Of a stretch of DNA of 64,000 nt, positions 25,511 through 34,510 are shown one piece after another. The first letter of the stretch is position 1. Every line of letters starts with the position of its first letter. The notes under the pieces are model-generated. The model saw nothing but the letters and a program-made list of their open reading frames with translations, was not told the origin of the DNA and searched no databases. This stretch comes from UBA7803 sp034522075 (GTDB lineage: Bacteria > Pseudomonadota > Gammaproteobacteria > Pseudomonadales > Azotimanducaceae), in the NCBI GenBank assembly GCA_034522075.1, contig JAXHLO010000006.1, forward strand, positions 434,001-498,000, given 5' to 3'. Made by a program: the position numbers and the translations under genes.

Positions 25511-26445
25511 ACGGAGCCCGCCGGCATCAGGCAGCGGGCAATGGCTCGGCACGAGCCGGCTGGCGCAGCCGCCCGGAGGCCGGCACTTTGCTGGGCATCC
25601 GTCTCATGATCGCGTTGGCCAACCTGTTAGGACGTCGGGTGCTGCACGCTGCTCTTTACCCCGTGACGGCCTACTTCTATCTGGTGCGCGGCCATGAGCG
25701 CCGTTGCTCCCGGGCTTTCCTGGCGCGCGTGCTCGACCGGCCGGTGCGGCACCGGGACGTGTTCCGGCACATGCTCAGTTTTGCCCGTGTGACGGCAGAC
25801 CGGGTGTATTTTCTGGCGGACGATCAACCCCGCATACCGGTGCGGTTTCATGGTGCTGAAGCCCTCCAGGCGCTCGTCGACGACATCGACCACGGCGTCT
25901 TTCTGGCCGCCCACATGGGATCGTTCGAGGCTGCCAGGGTGCTCGGTCCGGCGTTGGGCGGCGTGGAACTGCACATCGTGCTCGACCGGCAGATCAATCG
26001 GCGCCTCATGCAGGCGCTGGAGGCGCTGAATCCGCAGTTTGCAGCCCTCATCATCGACTCCGAGCAGCCGGCGGTGGCACTGGGCCTCACCATCGGCGAT
26101 GCCCTCAGGCAGGGCCGCTGGGTGGGTTTCCTGGCCGATCGGCACCGCCCTCAGGACCGTACGGTGGAGTGCGACTTTCTCGGCGGGCGGGCACACTTCC
26201 CCGTTGGCCCGTTTGTCATCGCCAGTACGTTCAAAGCGCCGCTGGTGGGTATCTTTCCGCGCTGTGCCGGCGATGGCTATGAAATCCACTGTGAGATTCT
26301 CTGCCGCCGTCTGGACATTCCGCGGCGCGAGCGCGATGCGCAGCTGCAGCACTGGGCACAGCTTTATGCCGATCGTCTGGCCCATCATGCCAGACAGGCA
26401 CCGTTCAGCTGGTTCAATTTTTTCGATTTCTGGGCGCACCGATGA
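25507..26445 (+). CDS. LpxL/HtrB-like acyltransferase (polyene cluster)
   Basis: A 312-residue member of the lysophospholipid/lipid A acyltransferase superfamily. The HX4[DE] catalytic motif is seen as HMGSFE (about residue 138), followed by FLADRHRPQDRTVECDFLGG. A hydrophobic segment near residues 40-60 fits inner-membrane attachment. Comparable proteins occur in aryl polyene and xanthomonadin clusters and are thought to attach the polyene acyl chain to a lipid or sugar carrier. Overlaps of 4 nt on both sides put it in one operon with the ligase and the LolA-like gene. Confidence 0.85.
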   Translation: MNGARRHQAAGNGSARAGWRSRPEAGTLLGIRLMIALANLLGRRVLHAALYPVTAYFYLVRGHERRCSRAFLARVLDRPVRHRDVFRHMLSFARVTADRVYFLADDQPRIPVRFHGAEALQALVDDIDHGVFLAAHMGSFEAARVLGPALGGVELHIVLDRQINRRLMQALEALNPQFAALIIDSEQPAVALGLTIGDALRQGRWVGFLADRHRPQDRTVECDFLGGRAHFPVGPFVIASTFKAPLVGIFPRCAGDGYEIHCEILCRRLDIPRRERDAQLQHWAQLYADRLAHHARQAPFSWFNFFDFWAHR

Positions 26446-27026
26446 GGCTGCTGTTGGCGGCGATAGGATTATGGCTGACAAGCGCCGGCTCTGCCGAAGC
26501 ACCGGCGGCGGGCGGGCCGCCGCCGGCGGCCGAGGATGTTCTCGCCCGGGTAGCGGCCCAGCCGGGCGAGCGCGTGCACTTCGAGGAACGGCGTTTTAAT
26601 GAGTTGCTGAGCGAGCCGCTGGTGTTGCAGGGCTACGTGTCCATGGACGACCAGGGCACCCTGACACGAGTGGTAGAGCAGCCGTTTCAGGAACGGGCGA
26701 CCTTGGACGGCGACACGGCGACGCTGCAGCGGGACGGCCGCGAACGGCGCGTCAGCCTCGACCGGGGAGGCGCTGCAGCCGCCTACCTGCGGGCGCTGTA
26801 TGCACTGCTGCGAGGGGACGAGGCTATCCTGCGCGAGCGTTTCGAAATGCAGACTTCCGGCACCGCACAGGACTGGCAACTGCGGCTTGCTCCCACTGAG
26901 CGCCGCTTGCGACGCCGGCTGGAGTCCATAACCGTGCGGGGCGCCGGGGAAACCGTTGCCGGCATCCGTATGCAGCGTGCCGACGGCGCCTGGCAGGACA
27001 TGCGTTTCGAGCAGCGCGCCCCTTGA
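26442..27026 (+). CDS. LolA-like outer-membrane lipoprotein-carrier protein
   Basis: A 194-residue protein with a short N-terminal signal (LLLAAIGLWLTSAGSAEA) and a LolA-type incomplete beta-barrel pattern (VHFEERRFNELLSEPLVLQGYVSM, ATLQRDGRERRVSLD, SITVRGAGETVAGIRMQRADGAW). LolA-fold proteins bind acyl chains in the periplasm. Next to an MMPL exporter in a polyene cluster, it probably carries the lipidated pigment from the inner to the outer membrane. It overlaps both neighbours by 4 nt. Confidence 0.83.
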   Translation: MRLLLAAIGLWLTSAGSAEAPAAGGPPPAAEDVLARVAAQPGERVHFEERRFNELLSEPLVLQGYVSMDDQGTLTRVVEQPFQERATLDGDTATLQRDGRERRVSLDRGGAAAAYLRALYALLRGDEAILRERFEMQTSGTAQDWQLRLAPTERRLRRRLESITVRGAGETVAGIRMQRADGAWQDMRFEQRAP

Positions 27027-29275
27027 CCCGCTCGCTGGCCGCCCGCTGGTTGTGCCTGGTGGTGTTGCTCGGACTGGGCGCCGGCATCATCGCCACCCGT
27101 CTGTCGCTGACCTACGATCTGGCGTATTTTCTGCCGCAGCCGGTTACCGACGCGCAACGGATTCTGCTCGACCGGGTGGGCCAGGGGCCCGGTGCGCAGT
27201 TGCTGTATATCACCCTGCCGGGAGCCGACTCCGGGCAGCGGGATGCCGTGGCCGGCGAACTGGCAGACCTCGACGGCGTGCGCCGCGTGCTGCCCGGCGT
27301 CATGGAACCTGCCGTGGACGCCATACCCGGCCCGTTGTTCGAGCATCGCTACCTGCTCGCCGATGTGGACACCTCGGTGGCAGGCCTGCGCCAGGCTTTG
27401 CGCGCCCGGCTGCGCGACCTGGCGGGGCTCGATGATCCGCAGTTCCTCGACCTGGTGGCAGCGGATCCCCACCTGGTCAGCATCGGCATTCTGGAAGCGC
27501 TCGGCGGAGCGGCGCCGGATGAGTTCCGTCTGCCGGACGGTACCCCTTACCTGCTGCTGGACACGGCCCCGCCCGCCTTCGATCTGGGGGCTCAGCAGGT
27601 TCTGCTGGAGAGCGTGCGCAATACGCTGGCCGACATCGTGCCGGGGGTGAAGGCTGCACGACTTTACGGCGCCGGTGCCTACGGCCTGGCCCTGCAGGGG
27701 GACGTCCGCCGGGAATCCACGTGGTTCAGCATCGCCGCCGCTGCCGCCCTCACGGTGCTGTTGTGGGTCGCCTACCGGGGACCTGCTGCGGTGCTGCTGG
27801 CGTCTTTGCCGCTGCTGGCCGGCGCCGTGGCGGGGCTGGCCGTCCTGGCGCTGCTGTTTCCCCGGGTGCACGGTATCACTCTGGCCTTTGGCTTCACCCT
27901 CATGGGGGTGACGGTGGACTATGGCCTGCACGTCCTGAGCCATGTACGTCTTGGCGGCCGCCGGGCCCTGACTCTGGTCTGGCCGACCCTGTTGCTGAGT
28001 GCGGCGAGCAGTGCCCTGGCCTTTCTGGCGTTCGCCTTGAGCGGTTCGCGAGGGCTGGTGCAACTGGGCGTGTTTTCGGCTGCGGGTATCGTGGCGGCGG
28101 CGTTCGCAGCCTGGTTGCTGCTGCCGCGGCTGGCCGGTCATCTCATCGTCGGCAGCATTCACGGCAGGGCAAGCGGACGCCTCGAGGTGGGCTTGCGCTA
28201 CTGGCCCGCGCTCCTGGCCATGGCCGTCGGCGGCGCTCTGCTGGCGGTTCAGGAGGACGTCTGGAACGATGATCTGTCCTCACTGACGCCGGTGCCGGCT
28301 GCCACTCTGGCCGTGGACCGGCAGCTTCGGCAGCGTTCCAATGCACCCGATCTGCGCTATCTGCTGGTGTCACGCGGTGCCTCTGAAGGTGAGGTGCTGC
28401 AGCGGGTGGCGCGGCTGGAGCGGACCCTGCAGCACGTTCGGGCCGAGGGGGTGATCGACGGTTATCAGGCCGTGACCCGGCTGGTACCCGATCCGGCGAC
28501 CCAGCGCCGCCGCGCCGGGGCCCTGAACGCTGCCGGGCTCGAGGAACGGCTGGAGGCTGCCGCCGCGGGCCTGCCCATCCGGGCCGCGGCACTGGCGCCG
28601 TTCGTTGCCGCCGTACAGCAGCTGGAATCGCGCGGCGGCCGCGTGAGTACGCACAGTTACGCCGGCACGGCGCTGTCCGGCATGGTTAATGCCATGGTCT
28701 ATCCGGACCGCGACGGCTGGGTGGCGCTGACCTTCCTGCAGGGCCTCGATGATCCCGCCGCCCTGGCGGGGCAGGAAGCGCTGCCCGACGACACCCTGCT
28801 GGTGGATCTGCAGGCCGCGTCCCAGGCTCTGCTGGTGACCTACCGCAACCGCCTGTTGCTCGTGCTGGCCGGGGCTCTGCTGCTGGTCACGCTGCTGCTC
28901 GGCGTGTTCCTGGGCTCGACGGCCCGCCTGGCCTGGGTAGTAGGCACGGTCACCGCCAGTCTGCTGCTGGCCGCGCCCGTGGCGGCGCTGCTGCTGGGCA
29001 GCCTGTCGCTGTTCGACCTGGTGGCGCTGGCGCTGGTAGCGGGGCTGGGGCTGGACTACGCGCTGTTCTTCAGCCGCCCGCAGCGCGGCCAGCGTGAATA
29101 CCGGGCCACCCAGCATGCACTCGGTGTGTGTCTGCTGTCGACGGTCACGGTTTTCGGGCTGCTGAGCTTGTCGACCATACCCGTTCTGCACGGTATCGGC
29201 GTCAGCGTCAGCACGGGCGTGTGTTTGGCCTTCCTGCTGGCGTGGTCGGCGCGTTACGTCAGGCCTGCAACCTGA
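27023..29275 (+). CDS. MMPL/RND-type exporter (polyene cluster)
   Basis: A 750-residue inner-membrane protein with the two-fold RND layout: one N-terminal helix, a periplasmic domain (to about residue 230), five helices with the MMPL region GFTLMGVTVDYGLHVLSH, then a second helix-domain-five-helix unit with LVALALVAGLGLDYALFFS. The paired VDYGLH and LDYALF Asp residues match the proton path of MMPL transporters. Homologues sit in aryl polyene and xanthomonadin clusters and are taken to export the lipidated pigment. Starts TTG at 27023 over the LolA-like stop. Its 3' end overlaps the convergent flavoprotein gene by 22 bp. Confidence 0.88.
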   Translation: MTRSLAARWLCLVVLLGLGAGIIATRLSLTYDLAYFLPQPVTDAQRILLDRVGQGPGAQLLYITLPGADSGQRDAVAGELADLDGVRRVLPGVMEPAVDAIPGPLFEHRYLLADVDTSVAGLRQALRARLRDLAGLDDPQFLDLVAADPHLVSIGILEALGGAAPDEFRLPDGTPYLLLDTAPPAFDLGAQQVLLESVRNTLADIVPGVKAARLYGAGAYGLALQGDVRRESTWFSIAAAAALTVLLWVAYRGPAAVLLASLPLLAGAVAGLAVLALLFPRVHGITLAFGFTLMGVTVDYGLHVLSHVRLGGRRALTLVWPTLLLSAASSALAFLAFALSGSRGLVQLGVFSAAGIVAAAFAAWLLLPRLAGHLIVGSIHGRASGRLEVGLRYWPALLAMAVGGALLAVQEDVWNDDLSSLTPVPAATLAVDRQLRQRSNAPDLRYLLVSRGASEGEVLQRVARLERTLQHVRAEGVIDGYQAVTRLVPDPATQRRRAGALNAAGLEERLEAAAAGLPIRAAALAPFVAAVQQLESRGGRVSTHSYAGTALSGMVNAMVYPDRDGWVALTFLQGLDDPAALAGQEALPDDTLLVDLQAASQALLVTYRNRLLLVLAGALLLVTLLLGVFLGSTARLAWVVGTVTASLLLAAPVAALLLGSLSLFDLVALALVAGLGLDYALFFSRPQRGQREYRATQHALGVCLLSTVTVFGLLSLSTIPVLHGIGVSVSTGVCLAFLLAWSARYVRPAT

Positions 29276-30786
29276 TCGAGTTCCGGCAACGGCCGGCCGG
29301 CAGCCACATTGTCCAGAAGCCCGCCGATGCTGCCGGCCAGCACGCCGAGCCGGTCGATGCCGGTGCTCAGTGCCGTGGCGGCATGCTCGGGGCTGCCGTC
29401 GAGCAGGTCCTGTTTCAGCTCGTGGAACCACGGCACCCGGAAGTGGTCGACGAAACCGCCCTCGCCGCCCTGGCACACCTGCAGGCTGCCGAGGTGACGG
29501 AACTGTTTCTGCATGGTGGCGTTCAGGGCCGAGGCACGCACCAGATCGTGTTGAATGGCGGTCATGAAAGCCACGTCGACCAGGCGCCGCGAGAAGTAGA
29601 GTTTGGCCAGCACCGACCAGTAGTAGGCGTAGTCCCAGACGGTTTTCAGAACCATGAGGTCGCGGTGGCCGAATCCCGGATACTGACCGCGGAACAAGGT
29701 GAGGGTGTTGGAAAAGAAACCCAGGAGATAGCGTTGATAGTCGCCAGCGGCGGCCGTGCACCCACCCGTGATGAGCTCGCTGATGAACGTATTGCCGAGA
29801 GCGATGAAGTCGCCGCCCGGTGAATAGAATGGGTCGGCGAATACGCCGGCGTCGCCGCACAGCATCCAGCCGTCGCTGGAATAGGTCTGCCGGCAGCCGG
29901 CGGCATAGTGTTTCATGCTGTGGAAGTCCATGACCGGCGCGCCGGCCAGGCGGCCGGCCAGCAGCGGCTGTTCGCCTTCCAGCCAGCCCATGACGCCGTC
30001 GTAACTGGCGAGTTGCGTTGCGTCGACGACGGCCGGGTCGTAGACCACGCCGATACTCGTAGCACCGCTGGCGAGCGGAATCACCCAGACCCAGTAGCCG
30101 GGCCCCATGAAGTGATTGGTGCTCAAGCGCCGCGAATGACCCTGACAGCGAGCCTGCCAGGCGCGGTCAGTGCTCCACTGATCCACGTTCAGTTCGCTGG
30201 CCACCCTGAACCAGGCGGCGCCGTTGTGATGTTGTGTCTGCCGGTTGAGCTGGCGGCGATTGCGCAGCCAGGCGCGGCGGCCGCTGGCGTCCACCAGAAA
30301 ACGGCAGTGGATCGAGTGGGCCTCGCCCTGGTGGGTTACCGAGACGCGGTGCCGTCCGGGTTCGATGTGCACGTCGCGAATGGTGGTGCGGTCCAGCACC
30401 GTGATGCCCTGGGCGCGGGCACGGTCCGCCAGATGATTCTCGAGAACACCGCGGTCGATCTGATAGGTGGGTATGGGCAGCACCTGGCTGGCGCCAACCT
30501 CGTCGAAGGCGGCCATGTCCTGTGCGCCCCGGCCGCCGCCGAAGAACATACGCAGGCCGAACTTGGGCAGGTGGGCCGACTCCAGATGCTCGCGCAGGCC
30601 CAGATCTTCGGCCAGATAATGTGCGGCGATTTCCACGGTGGATTCACCGACTTTGTAGGCGGCTGTGGGAGCCGGAAAGCCGCGGTGCTCTACCAGGGTA
30701 ATGTCCAGGGAGGGGTCCCGGGACTTGAGTTGGGCCGCCAGGGTCAGGCCGGCCATGCCCGCACCGAGTATGCATACGTCCGTCAC
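29254..30786 (-). CDS. Flavin-dependent halogenase-like oxidoreductase (polyene cluster, second copy)
   Basis: A 510-residue FAD protein, clearly distinct from the first copy. FAD motif GAGMAG (8-13), candidate active-site Lys75 in HLPKFGLRMFF, WxWxIP signature WVWVIP (232-237), and second FAD motif CGDAGVFADPFYSPGGDF. The long C-terminal part (about 330-510) is helical. It is a good candidate for aryl-ring halogenation or oxidation of the polyene. The GTG at 30786 shares GTGA with the stop of the upstream CLF gene, which decides the start; a further upstream start would run into that gene. Confidence 0.8.
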   Translation of the reverse strand: MTDVCILGAGMAGLTLAAQLKSRDPSLDITLVEHRGFPAPTAAYKVGESTVEIAAHYLAEDLGLREHLESAHLPKFGLRMFFGGGRGAQDMAAFDEVGASQVLPIPTYQIDRGVLENHLADRARAQGITVLDRTTIRDVHIEPGRHRVSVTHQGEAHSIHCRFLVDASGRRAWLRNRRQLNRQTQHHNGAAWFRVASELNVDQWSTDRAWQARCQGHSRRLSTNHFMGPGYWVWVIPLASGATSIGVVYDPAVVDATQLASYDGVMGWLEGEQPLLAGRLAGAPVMDFHSMKHYAAGCRQTYSSDGWMLCGDAGVFADPFYSPGGDFIALGNTFISELITGGCTAAAGDYQRYLLGFFSNTLTLFRGQYPGFGHRDLMVLKTVWDYAYYWSVLAKLYFSRRLVDVAFMTAIQHDLVRASALNATMQKQFRHLGSLQVCQGGEGGFVDHFRVPWFHELKQDLLDGSPEHAATALSTGIDRLGVLAGSIGGLLDNVAAGRPLPELDQVAGLT

Positions 30787-31589
30787 GCCGCACGGCTCCG
30801 CTGGCCGGCCGTGACGTTGAGGCCGGTGTTCTGACCCACCGGCCAGCACAGCGGATCCGTGCGGTCGTCGGCCAGAGCCTCCAGCAGGGTCAGCGCGCTG
30901 CCCATGGGGTTGGCGTCTGCCAGGCGCGCCAGACCCGCACGGCGCGGCATGGGCGGCGCCGCAGGCCGTCCCGCTTGCAGCGCCAGGGTCAGCGGCCAGC
31001 CCGGGCTCTGCTCACCGGGCAGGATCACCAGAGCCAGCCCCAGCGTCTCGCTGATGGGCGCCACGTCGTGCAGCGGAGCCGCATTGGCGATGTCGTAACC
31101 GGCCAGGCCTACGGGCAGGTCCTCGGCAATGGCGCAGGCGGCAGCTTCCAGCAGGGCGCAGGCGAAACTGTCGCGAAAGCCGCCGACGAAGCTGCTGGGG
31201 GCGCGATTCTGCGCGCTGATGGACCAGTATCCGGAGGTGGCGTTGTGTACCGAATTGTGAAATTTCGTCGGCGACAGCATGCGGTCTGCGCCGGCCAGCT
31301 TGCGGCACATGTAGTCGGTGATGTCCGTATCCCCCATGGCCGAGGCGAATACGGTGGCGATGGCGGCTTTGTCGACGCCGGCCATGTCGCAGGCCTGGTG
31401 CATCACCTCCACCGCCAGATTGATGGTCAAGCCGGCCCGGCGCCGTTCGCGCGGCGCGATGGCGGCGGGGCGCGGGGCATTGAACTCGGCATCCGCCGGC
31501 GGGCCGTCCACGGTGAGTTGCTGCTGGAACTCGCTCCAGCCGGTCAGCCCCGCTGCCCAAAGGCCGATGCCCGTGACGGTGACGATCAT
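30783..31589 (-). CDS. Ketosynthase chain-length-factor-like protein (ApeC-like)
   Basis: A 268-residue thiolase-fold protein matching the 'beta-ketoacyl synthase chain length factor' family. The region FHNSVHNATSGYWSI and SSFVGGFRDSFACALLEAA are typical; the catalytic Cys motif of active ketosynthases is missing. In aryl polyene systems this protein pairs with the neighbouring full ketosynthase to make the chain-extending KS-CLF heterodimer. It overlaps the KS gene upstream (4 nt) and the flavoprotein gene downstream (4 nt). Confidence 0.87.
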   Translation of the reverse strand: MIVTVTGIGLWAAGLTGWSEFQQQLTVDGPPADAEFNAPRPAAIAPRERRRAGLTINLAVEVMHQACDMAGVDKAAIATVFASAMGDTDITDYMCRKLAGADRMLSPTKFHNSVHNATSGYWSISAQNRAPSSFVGGFRDSFACALLEAAACAIAEDLPVGLAGYDIANAAPLHDVAPISETLGLALVILPGEQSPGWPLTLALQAGRPAAPPMPRRAGLARLADANPMGSALTLLEALADDRTDPLCWPVGQNTGLNVTAGQRSRAA

Positions 31590-32773
31590 GACAGGCCGAA
31601 CACCAGGGCGCAGTTGTTGCCGCCGAAGCCGAAGGAATTGCTCAGCGCCCGGCGCGGCCGGCGCGCAGCCGTTTCCAGGGTCAGGTTGAAGTCGGCTTGC
31701 GGGTCACGGGTGTTGAGGGTCCCTGGTACCACGCCGCTGGTCAGCGCGTGCAGGCACAGCACCGCTTCCACGATGCCGGCCGCGCCCAGGGTGTGGCCCG
31801 TCCAGCCCTTGGTGGCGCTGGCCACGGTATGCGCCGCCAGCAGTTGCGCGCAAACCTGCCCCTCGGTGGCGTCGTTGCCGCGGGTCCCGGTACCGTGCAG
31901 ATTCACGTAATCGAGATCGGCGAACGACAACCCGCTGGCAGCCACCGCGCTCTCCATGGCCAGCCGTGCGCCGAGGCCTTCGGGATGCGCGCTGGACATA
32001 TGGTGGGCATCGCAGCTCTCGCCGTAGCCGAGCAGCGCCGCCTCGGCATTGCCCGGGTCGGCGCGGTCGAGCAGGGCGAAACCTGCCGCTTCTCCCAGGC
32101 TGATGCCTTCCCGGTCGCGGTCGAACGGCCGGCACGGCGACGGTGCCACGAGCTGCAGGGAATGGAAGCCGTAAATGACGCTCAGACACAGACTGTCCAC
32201 GCCGCCCACCACCACGGCGTCCACCAGATTCAGTTCCAGCCAGCGGGCCGCTGTGGCAAACACCTTGGCGCTGGAGGCGCACGCTGCGCTGACGGTCAGA
32301 GCCGGACCGGCGGCACCCAACGCTCGGGCGACGAAGGCGCCGGGGGAGTGCGGGTTATGGGTGTCCGGCTGACGGAACTCCGGGGCGAAGCGGCCGGAGT
32401 CGTCGAGTTCGCGGTAGGCGGCCTCGGTACGTTCGATGGAAGAGGTGCTGGTGCCGATGACCACGCCCACACGGTGGGCGCCGTAGCGGTCGATGGCGGT
32501 ACTCACGTGGTCGGCGAAGCCGTCCTGGTTCAGGCCCAGCAGCGCCAGGCGGTTGTTGCGGCAGGCCCAGGCGGGTTCTGTCTGCACGTCGTCGGGAATA
32601 TCCACGCGGCCGAGCCAGGTGGGAACGTCACAGTCCTGCCATGGTTGCGGCGACAGACCGCCGCAGCCGTCCTGCAGGGCAGCATCGACGGCGTCGAGCC
32701 CGCTGCCCAGCGCCGATGTCAGGGTATAGGCGGTAACGGGAATGGGTGTCATGGATGAAGCAGATGCACGCAT
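31586..32773 (-). CDS. Beta-ketoacyl-ACP synthase (ApeO-like, polyene cluster)
   Basis: A 395-residue KAS I/II-type ketosynthase with the full Cys-His-His triad: Cys165 in VSAACASSAKV, His in VNLHGTGTRGNDATE and His in GWTGHTLGAAG. Together with the CLF-like protein encoded just downstream it should catalyse repeated condensation with malonyl-ACP to extend the polyene. The ATG at 32773 has AGGGA eight bases upstream; an ATG seven codons later is the alternative. It is divergent from the acyltransferase gene, with only 56 bp between the starts, which must hold both promoters. Confidence 0.92.
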   Translation of the reverse strand: MRASASSMTPIPVTAYTLTSALGSGLDAVDAALQDGCGGLSPQPWQDCDVPTWLGRVDIPDDVQTEPAWACRNNRLALLGLNQDGFADHVSTAIDRYGAHRVGVVIGTSTSSIERTEAAYRELDDSGRFAPEFRQPDTHNPHSPGAFVARALGAAGPALTVSAACASSAKVFATAARWLELNLVDAVVVGGVDSLCLSVIYGFHSLQLVAPSPCRPFDRDREGISLGEAAGFALLDRADPGNAEAALLGYGESCDAHHMSSAHPEGLGARLAMESAVAASGLSFADLDYVNLHGTGTRGNDATEGQVCAQLLAAHTVASATKGWTGHTLGAAGIVEAVLCLHALTSGVVPGTLNTRDPQADFNLTLETAARRPRRALSNSFGFGGNNCALVFGLS

Positions 32774-32829
32774 CGCAGTTTCCCTGCATTACACTGTGAA
32801 TTCAACGTTGGCGAAAGCCCGAAACCACC

Positions 32830-33660
32830 ATGACGTCAGCCACCTTCGCGGAAGCCGTTAGATTTGCCTGGCGCTGGATCGCCAGCATGCTGGCCTTCGT
32901 GGTGTTCGGCCTGGGCGGGCTGGCCCTGGGCATGCTGGTATTCCCGCTGGTGGCGTTGACGACGGCGTCGCCGGCACAGCGTATCAGCCGCCGGCGGCGT
33001 CTGTTGCAGGGCGTCTTTCGACTTTACCTGCGGCTGCTCTCGGTCATGGGCGCGGCGTCGTTCAGCTTCACCGGCGATCCCCGTCAGGGCTCCTATCTGA
33101 TTGTCGCCAACCACCCCACATTGATCGATGCGGTGCTGCTGCTGACCCTGTTCCCTCAGGCCGACTGCATCGTCAAGCAGGAGCTGTTGCGCAATCCCTT
33201 CATCCGCTTCGCCCTGTCGGGGCTCGACTACATGAGCAACGCCGACACGGCGGACATGCTCGAGGCGGCGATTGCGCGTCTGCGCTCCGGCCGCAGCGTG
33301 CTGGTCTTTCCGGAGGGCACCCGCAGCCTGCCCGGTCAGCCGGTGAACTTCCACCTGGCCGCCGCGACCCTGGCGGTACGCTCGGGCGCCCGGTGTCTGC
33401 CGGTGCTGATCTGCTGTGAGCCGGTCACTACGAGCAAACAGGCGCGCTGGTACGAGATCGCGGACGAAAAGCCGCATTTCACCGTCCACGTCGATCCGCC
33501 GCTTGACCCGGCGCCCATCGTTGGCGCGCGCGCGCCCCGCTACGCCAAGCGTGTATTGAACGAGTTTTTGCAGGGTTACTATAATCGGCGGCTGGCTGAA
33601 ATCCGCCCGCAGCCCGCATCGGCAATCCGTGAAGCCGGGCAATATTCACCACAGGCGTAG
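32830..33660 (+). CDS. PlsC-like 1-acyl-glycerol-phosphate acyltransferase (polyene cluster)
   Basis: A 276-residue membrane-bound acyltransferase of the PlsC/LPLAT family: a hydrophobic N-terminal segment (MLAFVVFGLGGLALGMLVFP), the HX4D motif in VANHPTLIDAVLLL (about residue 95) and VFPEGTRSLPGQ. It lies at the head of the plus-strand polyene biosynthesis operon. A role in linking the polyene acyl chain to a lipid anchor is inferred from similar clusters. Confidence 0.88.
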   Translation: MTSATFAEAVRFAWRWIASMLAFVVFGLGGLALGMLVFPLVALTTASPAQRISRRRRLLQGVFRLYLRLLSVMGAASFSFTGDPRQGSYLIVANHPTLIDAVLLLTLFPQADCIVKQELLRNPFIRFALSGLDYMSNADTADMLEAAIARLRSGRSVLVFPEGTRSLPGQPVNFHLAAATLAVRSGARCLPVLICCEPVTTSKQARWYEIADEKPHFTVHVDPPLDPAPIVGARAPRYAKRVLNEFLQGYYNRRLAEIRPQPASAIREAGQYSPQA

Positions 33661-33694
33661 CGCACAGGCGTAGCGCGCAGGGGAGCAGAGCCGC

Positions 33695-33937
33695 ATGGCG
33701 GAACCGCACAACGACTACCTGACCCATCTTCGTGCCGTGCTGTGCGAGGAGTTCGAACTCGACGCTGGCGACGTTCAGCCCGACGCGCTGCTCTACGAAG
33801 ACCTGGATATCGACAGCATCGATGCGGTGGATCTGCTGGTGCACTTGAAATCGCTGACAGGCAAAGACATTGCCCCGGAGCGCTTCAAGGCGGTTCGCAG
33901 CGTAGCCGACGTGGTGGCCGTGCTGGAAGCCACATGA
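33695..33937 (+). CDS. Acyl carrier protein (polyene cluster, second copy)
   Basis: An 80-residue acyl carrier protein with phosphopantetheine site DIDSIDAVDLL (Ser41). It differs widely from the first ACP, as expected for the two-ACP design of aryl polyene clusters. A GGGGAG ribosome site precedes the ATG. Its stop (TGA) is overlapped by an ATGA that probably starts the next gene. Confidence 0.92.
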   Translation: MAEPHNDYLTHLRAVLCEEFELDAGDVQPDALLYEDLDIDSIDAVDLLVHLKSLTGKDIAPERFKAVRSVADVVAVLEAT

Positions 33938-34510
33938 GGCCATGGGCCGGGATGCTGGCGCTGGCCTGGTCGTCATCTCGCCTATTTTCTGCTCGCCGGT
34001 TATCTGGGGCTGACGGGGCTGGTGGTGCTGTTCGCCCTGCTGGCAATGCTGCGGGTACTGGGTGCCCGGCACGTGGCGCCGCGGTGGCGCGGCGCGGCTG
34101 CTGCTGCGTTAGCGGTATTCGTCGCCGCGGTACTGCTCTGGCAGAGTACGAGCCTGCTGAAGCTCTATCCCGTGGCCGTCAACGTCGGCCTGCTGCTCTT
34201 TGCCCTGTACACGCTGCGCTACCCGCCGTCTGCCATCGAGCGCCTGGTCAGAGGATTGAACCTGTCCGTGAGTGCGGCCGGCGTGGGCTACATGCGCAAC
34301 GTCACCTGGCTGTGGTGCGCATTCTTCGTGGTCAACGGCAGCATCGCCGCCTACACCGCCCTGGCCACCGATACCGCCACCTGGGCGGTGTACAACGGTG
34401 CCGTCAGCTATGCCGCCGCCGGTCTGCTGTTCGCCGTGGAATTCGTGGTGCGCGGCTTCTATCGCCGGCGCGTGGCGCGGCGGGCAGACCAGGCTCCCAG
34501 CTGCCCGTGA
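33934..34510 (+). CDS. COG4648-like membrane protein, apparent frameshift near the start
   Basis: From 34022 (GTG) the frame encodes a 162-residue protein with about five membrane helices and the family segment LYPVAVNVGLLLFALYTLRYPPSAIERLVR (cut at its ends), matching the uncharacterised membrane proteins found in aryl polyene clusters. The first helix, however, already begins upstream of 34022 in the same frame (LAYFLLAGYLGLTGL), where no start codon exists. The ATG at 33934, which overlaps the ACP stop, opens a signal-like start (MRPWAGMLALAW) in the frame one base off. One indel between about 33960 and 33990 would join them. It may be a real frameshift or a sequence error. Confidence 0.65.
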
